A stretch of 64,000 bases of DNA from Phallusia mammillata. Taxonomy: Eukaryota > Chordata > Ascidiacea > Phlebobranchia > Ascidiidae. The stretch is taken from NCBI GenBank assembly GCA_003260075.1, contig QLIY01000305.1, positions 34,245 through 98,244 on the forward strand, written 5' to 3'. Positions 60,654 to 64,000 of this stretch are shown here, one piece after another. Position 1 is the first letter of the stretch. Every line of letters begins with the position of its first letter. The notes under the pieces are model-generated. The model searched no databases. It saw nothing but the letters and a program-made list of their open reading frames with translations, and was not told the DNA's origin. The translations under genes were made by a program, and so were the position numbers.

Positions 60654-62638
60654 ATGCTGGGCATTTTGCAACGTAAGAGCAAACCTCTGTGAGTAGGGGT
60701 AAAAATTGACCGGATTGTATAAAATTAAGCGAAAAAAAATTGTCGCAATCATTTAAGCATTATCGCGGTTCATCGTTGATTCAATCCAACTTTGAACTTT
60801 GGAAACTTCTGTGTAAAATCCAGGATACACAAATCCATCTCGATGAACTGCAGCACATCCGTAGCCAAAACTGACAATTCCAATTTGGATCCAACACGAT
60901 TCTCCGGTGTTCGGGTTCTTGTACTTTAAATCAAGATTGTCATGTTTGAGCAAACAGGTCGAGCTTGGTTCGGGCTTATGTTTTTGGAAACAACGACCCA
61001 GATGCGACATGGGTTTAAACCAGAGGTAGGCAAACTTTTTAGTGCAGGGGCCGCATTTAAAACTTCTCTTTATGGGGCCGCACAGTATATTTAACCGGGC
61101 TCCTTTAAAATACGCAATCTGTATGAAATCTGCAGCTTATCATTTATTGGCTGATATGCTTTTTATATGAAATCTACTTATAAAACCAATGCAACTTTTA
61201 AAAATGTTGACGGTTAGGGTTTTTAGGGTCTGGGTGAGGGTTTATAAAAAAATAAACTATAATTTAGTTTTAGATGTCCATTTTGGGCCAAATAATTTAG
61301 TTTTAGTTACCCGTTTAGGGCCTAACATATGTTGAGAGTAACTAAACACTGTATGGCACCGCATGTTAAAACTTGTAAGAAAATTAAGCCTATAAGGCAG
61401 GGGTTCCCAACTGGGGGTACCTGTACCCCTTAGGGGTACGAGATTGAACATCAAGGGGTACGAAGATGCTGCTTTTCGAATTGTAAATGATATCACGCCA
61501 TTACGGTCTTTGCTTTAAAAAAAACAAACAATTATCTAGAAACCATTGTTGTTAGCAAGAAGCCTCATTGTTACATAACAATATTGTTTTTACTAGCTGT
61601 CAGCATTAAACAACAAAGCACAAAGTTGGGGAAACATGCACAGACAAAGGGACATTCAATGTAGTCTTGCTGTAAATCTTCTACAAACTGTCTACTAACC
61701 GGATTTAGAACTAACTAGTAGGGGAAGGCGAGGCAAATCGCGCACCGCATTGTTTTCATTTTAAATGAACTGTCAGTACCATTTTGTTTTGCGTAACTAG
61801 AATTAAGACTATTAAATGTTATGTAAAACTTTGGAAAAATTGCTGCTCTTTCTAAAAGTCCAAAATAGAAAAAAGTCTTAAATATTATAGCCTAATTTTA
61901 TTCTTGGATAAAACGTTTAGTAAAATATATTTACAAGTGTAGAATACCAGTTATACGTTTAATGGAGCTATAAACTCATTTTCAATTAGCAATATACATC
62001 TAAAGGATTTTTTCGGGGGTACGAAGAATGCTCTGACCTGACAAAGGGGTACGAGCAGCAAAAAAGGTTGGGAACCCCTGCTATAAGGTATCTGGGATGA
62101 CCCTAACAGCCCTAACCGTCAGCATCGTAGTTAATTTGTTTCAGTAGATTGGTTGTAGATTGCGTATTTTAGAGTAGCCCTATTTAACCCAAAATATTAA
62201 TATAGGATGTTTTCAGCTTCAAAGTACAAATACGTTTGTCGTCTTTTCATTGATCGTACAAACATTAGTTGAAAGGCAACAATTGCATTTGTTTTAAAAT
62301 AAACAAGCATTTGTTGCAACTTAGGCTACATTACGCTTTTTTGTTAATAATTGCTTGCGCCAACATTAAACAATGCGACCTGCTTTTGGTATCCATCTTT
62401 AGGTGTTGTGCGGGTATGTGCTAACGATCCCAAAGCCGCATTTAAAGCCGTTTGCAAAGTACTGCAACGAGCTAAACTTGATCCAAAGTGGCCAAAGTTT
62501 TTGGCGTCAACAAAGTGGGCTGTTTTTAAAAACGTGAATCGCTTTTATCGAACAAAGAAATTGTGTGAAGTGACGATTTGCAACATAACTTGGCAGAAAC
62601 AACAGGCTAAAGTACGTAAAAAAGTATCGGAGGTATAA
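60654..62638 (+). CDS. Mitochondrial small-subunit ribosomal protein bS21m-like (MRPS21), two exons
   Basis: Exon 2 (62403-62638) is well supported. After the acceptor CATCTTTAG comes a 77-residue frame with coding-like codon use and no ATG of its own before the conserved start. It must be entered in phase 1. The proposed exon 1 is 60654-60672: ATG, five more codons and one base, then C|GTAAGA. The join gives MLGILQRVVRVCANDP and a total of 84 residues, close to the 87 of human MRPS21. The first 26 residues from RVVRV align without gaps, as I recall the human protein, to its RTVMV region (hydrophobic beta start, then A-F/Y-K/R and I/V-L positions). The tail is basic, with a Cys and Asn at expected spacing. 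bS21m sits in the mitoribosome small subunit. Exon 1 is the weak part; its ATG overlaps a GCATGCTGGG motif resembling a ZNF143-type promoter element. Confidence 0.5.
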
Positions 62639-63397
62639 TACGGGTCCAGTGCCCTTTCTTTAACATTTGGGCTTTAAAGTTTGGCAAGTTTACAACTCTT
62701 GTTATTTAACAAAGATGTTTTTCTTTAAACAAAACAAATAATCACAAACTCACAACTTAACACGTAAAAAACCCAATTGCACATATACCTGTCGCATAAG
62801 AGGTCCACCGCTATCTCCCTGACATGTGTCAGACCCTGTATCCAACCATTTGGGACTTTTCACGCATATCATGTTATTAGTGTACGGAACATCTCTTCCT
62901 GATGCTTCTTGGATCTTTTGAACCCCTTCATTACATCTGGTGATACATTTAAAAAATATGAAAACATCATCAATCCCCGCTTCAACACACTGACTTTTAC
63001 ATTTTTTTTACCCATAGGTGGTGATATGTAAATCATCACATACAAATTTGGATGGTCACTCGATTCCCCACTCATAAACTACTTTACGTTTAGAACTACT
63101 GGTTAAGTCAAATGATTTAGCATAAATGACGTAAAACAAGCTCCAGGACCAAATTCGAACCAAAAGGTCTGGTTTGAGGTTGAATAAATTGATCAAGGAG
63201 CGTTCTCACTAACGCTTCATCACATTACTGTTACTTAACTCAAACCTACAAGGCATCTGATTGGATTTGTTGGAATGCTTCCTTAAGACGGTACGGAATT
63301 GGCACCGTTCCGTTTACAGACAAAGTCCATCTACCAAATCCTGTAACAATCACAGGTATTCTGCTTTCTTCAACGTAACCATCGACTAGCCATCTTC
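60753..63397 (-). CDS. Trypsin-like serine protease (S1 family), 3' three exons, partial
   Basis: Exons in coding order: 63397-63250, 62936-62789, 60974-60753; phases agree. The first includes VIVTGFGRW, the usual VTGWG segment. The second has a Cys pair in chymotrypsin spacing (CNEGV...NNMIC) and DTCQGDSGGPL with the catalytic Ser. The third has IVSFGYGCA and YPGFYTEV and ends with the C-terminal helix (VQSWIESTM). Asp six residues before the catalytic Ser (D189 in chymotrypsin numbering), plus glycines at 216 and 226, predict cleavage after Lys or Arg. Trp at 141 and 215 is replaced by Phe. The exons with His57, Asp102, propeptide and any accessory domains lie beyond the window. The last acceptor (CATAAG) is weak, and an alternative further upstream would add residues. 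Probably secreted. Confidence 0.85.
61021..62187. mobile_element. Composite repeat interrupted by a hAT-type element
   Basis: A hAT-like terminus (CAGAGGTAGGCAAAC) starts at 61021. Inverted segments follow: 61091-61120 pairs with 62157-62187 (around AAATACGCAATCT), and 61206-61230 pairs with 62099-62123 (around GACGGTTAGGG). They enclose the complete element at 61398-62080, so an older inverted-repeat element was split by a later insertion. No outer target duplication was established. It lies in introns of both the protease and the bS21m-like gene. Confidence 0.55.
61398..62080. mobile_element. Non-autonomous hAT-type element, 683 bp, nested
   Basis: The ends CAGGGGTTCCCAAC and GTTGGGAACCCCTG form a perfect 14-bp inverted repeat. 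They are flanked by a perfect 8-bp duplication, CTATAAGG, at 61390-61397 and 62081-62088. Sub-terminal GGGGTACGA motifs recur at both ends. No transposase frame. Confidence 0.95.
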
Positions 63398-64000
63398 CTG
63401 AATACAGAAAAAGTTGTACATGTTTGCCTGCGTTGCAATCAGTGGCGGTTCGTGCCTAAAACTTGAGGGGGTGCTGTTCAAAATTTTAGCCTTAATTGAA
63501 CATATATAAGTTGGCAATATATAGAAAACCTACATTTAATTAGCAACTAATCTTAATTAGCAACTCCATTGTGACGTAATTTTTGTTACGCGATAATGTA
63601 CACGAGTGTAAACAGCAGACGATATCATTTGTGTATTTTGTTTACTTGCACAGCGACGGCCAAACACCAAAACATGCAGTAATAATGTGGAACAAAAACA
63701 CAGGTGACACAGACTCGAAACTAAGCGGTTGTAAATACGGTAAAACACAACAAGAATATAGAAAAAAAAGTAATGATTCAAAAAAGGTCGAAGTATTTCA
63801 GTTCGACAACATTTAAAAAAATGGTCATGTTTCATTTAAGTAACCTTATGGTCACAGTCAGCGTTTTCAACATATTATATGACACTTCACAGATTATAAT
63901 TGTCACACAAAAAACTAGCCATACAGCTGTTTATTGGTATCATAACTGACAAATTTAACAACCACTTTACATTTGTGTCAGAACTTGTTTATTTTAACAT
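63398..64000. other. Upstream intron of the protease gene to the window edge
   Basis: No further protease exon could be recognised. CAGTGGCGGTTCGTGCC at about 63440 resembles a transposon end, but no partner end is visible. Confidence 0.35.

Noticed and set aside
63440-63480. Transposon-like start CAGTGGCGGTTCGTGCC
   Set aside because: No second end before the window edge.

Overview
The window looks like nuclear DNA from an ascidian tunicate of the Ciona type. It is AT-rich and intron-rich, with short exons, compact genes and many small DNA-transposon relics. It carries chordate-type genes, including an Ikaros-family zinc-finger gene and a U11/U12-65K gene. Species assignment is inference; nothing here fixes it. 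Gene models were built by eye from splice signals and from agreement of reading phase between exons.

Layout, left to right. (1) 430-564 (+): last exon of a SPRY-domain gene that begins before the window. (2) 2205-16929 (-): a nine-exon class A G-protein-coupled receptor of about 632 residues, prostanoid-receptor-like, with a very long C-tail. (3) 17.0-23.1 kb: gene-poor, with one complete hAT-type element and three near-identical duplications. (4) 23130-24608 (+): intronless RNPC3 (U11/U12-65K), followed 193 bp later by a two-exon CCDC42/CFAP73-family gene at 24802-26348 (+), a likely co-transcribed pair. (5) 27.5 kb: a long hairpin MITE. (6) 30369-40496 (-): an Ikaros-family gene with four N-terminal and two C-terminal zinc fingers, in ten exons. 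(7) 40.5-60.0 kb: about 19 kb with no gene I can support. (8) 60654-63397: two interleaved genes on opposite strands, a bS21m (MRPS21)-like gene (+) and the 3' part of a trypsin-like protease (-), with hAT elements in the shared introns.

The strongest unexplained structure is an assembly-scale pattern. Eight segments of about 0.1-0.4 kb occur twice in tandem, and each pair is separated by a 10-12 base run of pure C or G. A ninth pair is separated by a single N. Five further runs of 49-87 C or G have no duplicated flank. All C runs lie before 9 kb and all G runs after 19 kb. This looks more like contig joints, with haplotype copies left on both sides, than like biology. A similar 10-base run sits inside a coding exon of the Ikaros gene and breaks its reading phase by one base.
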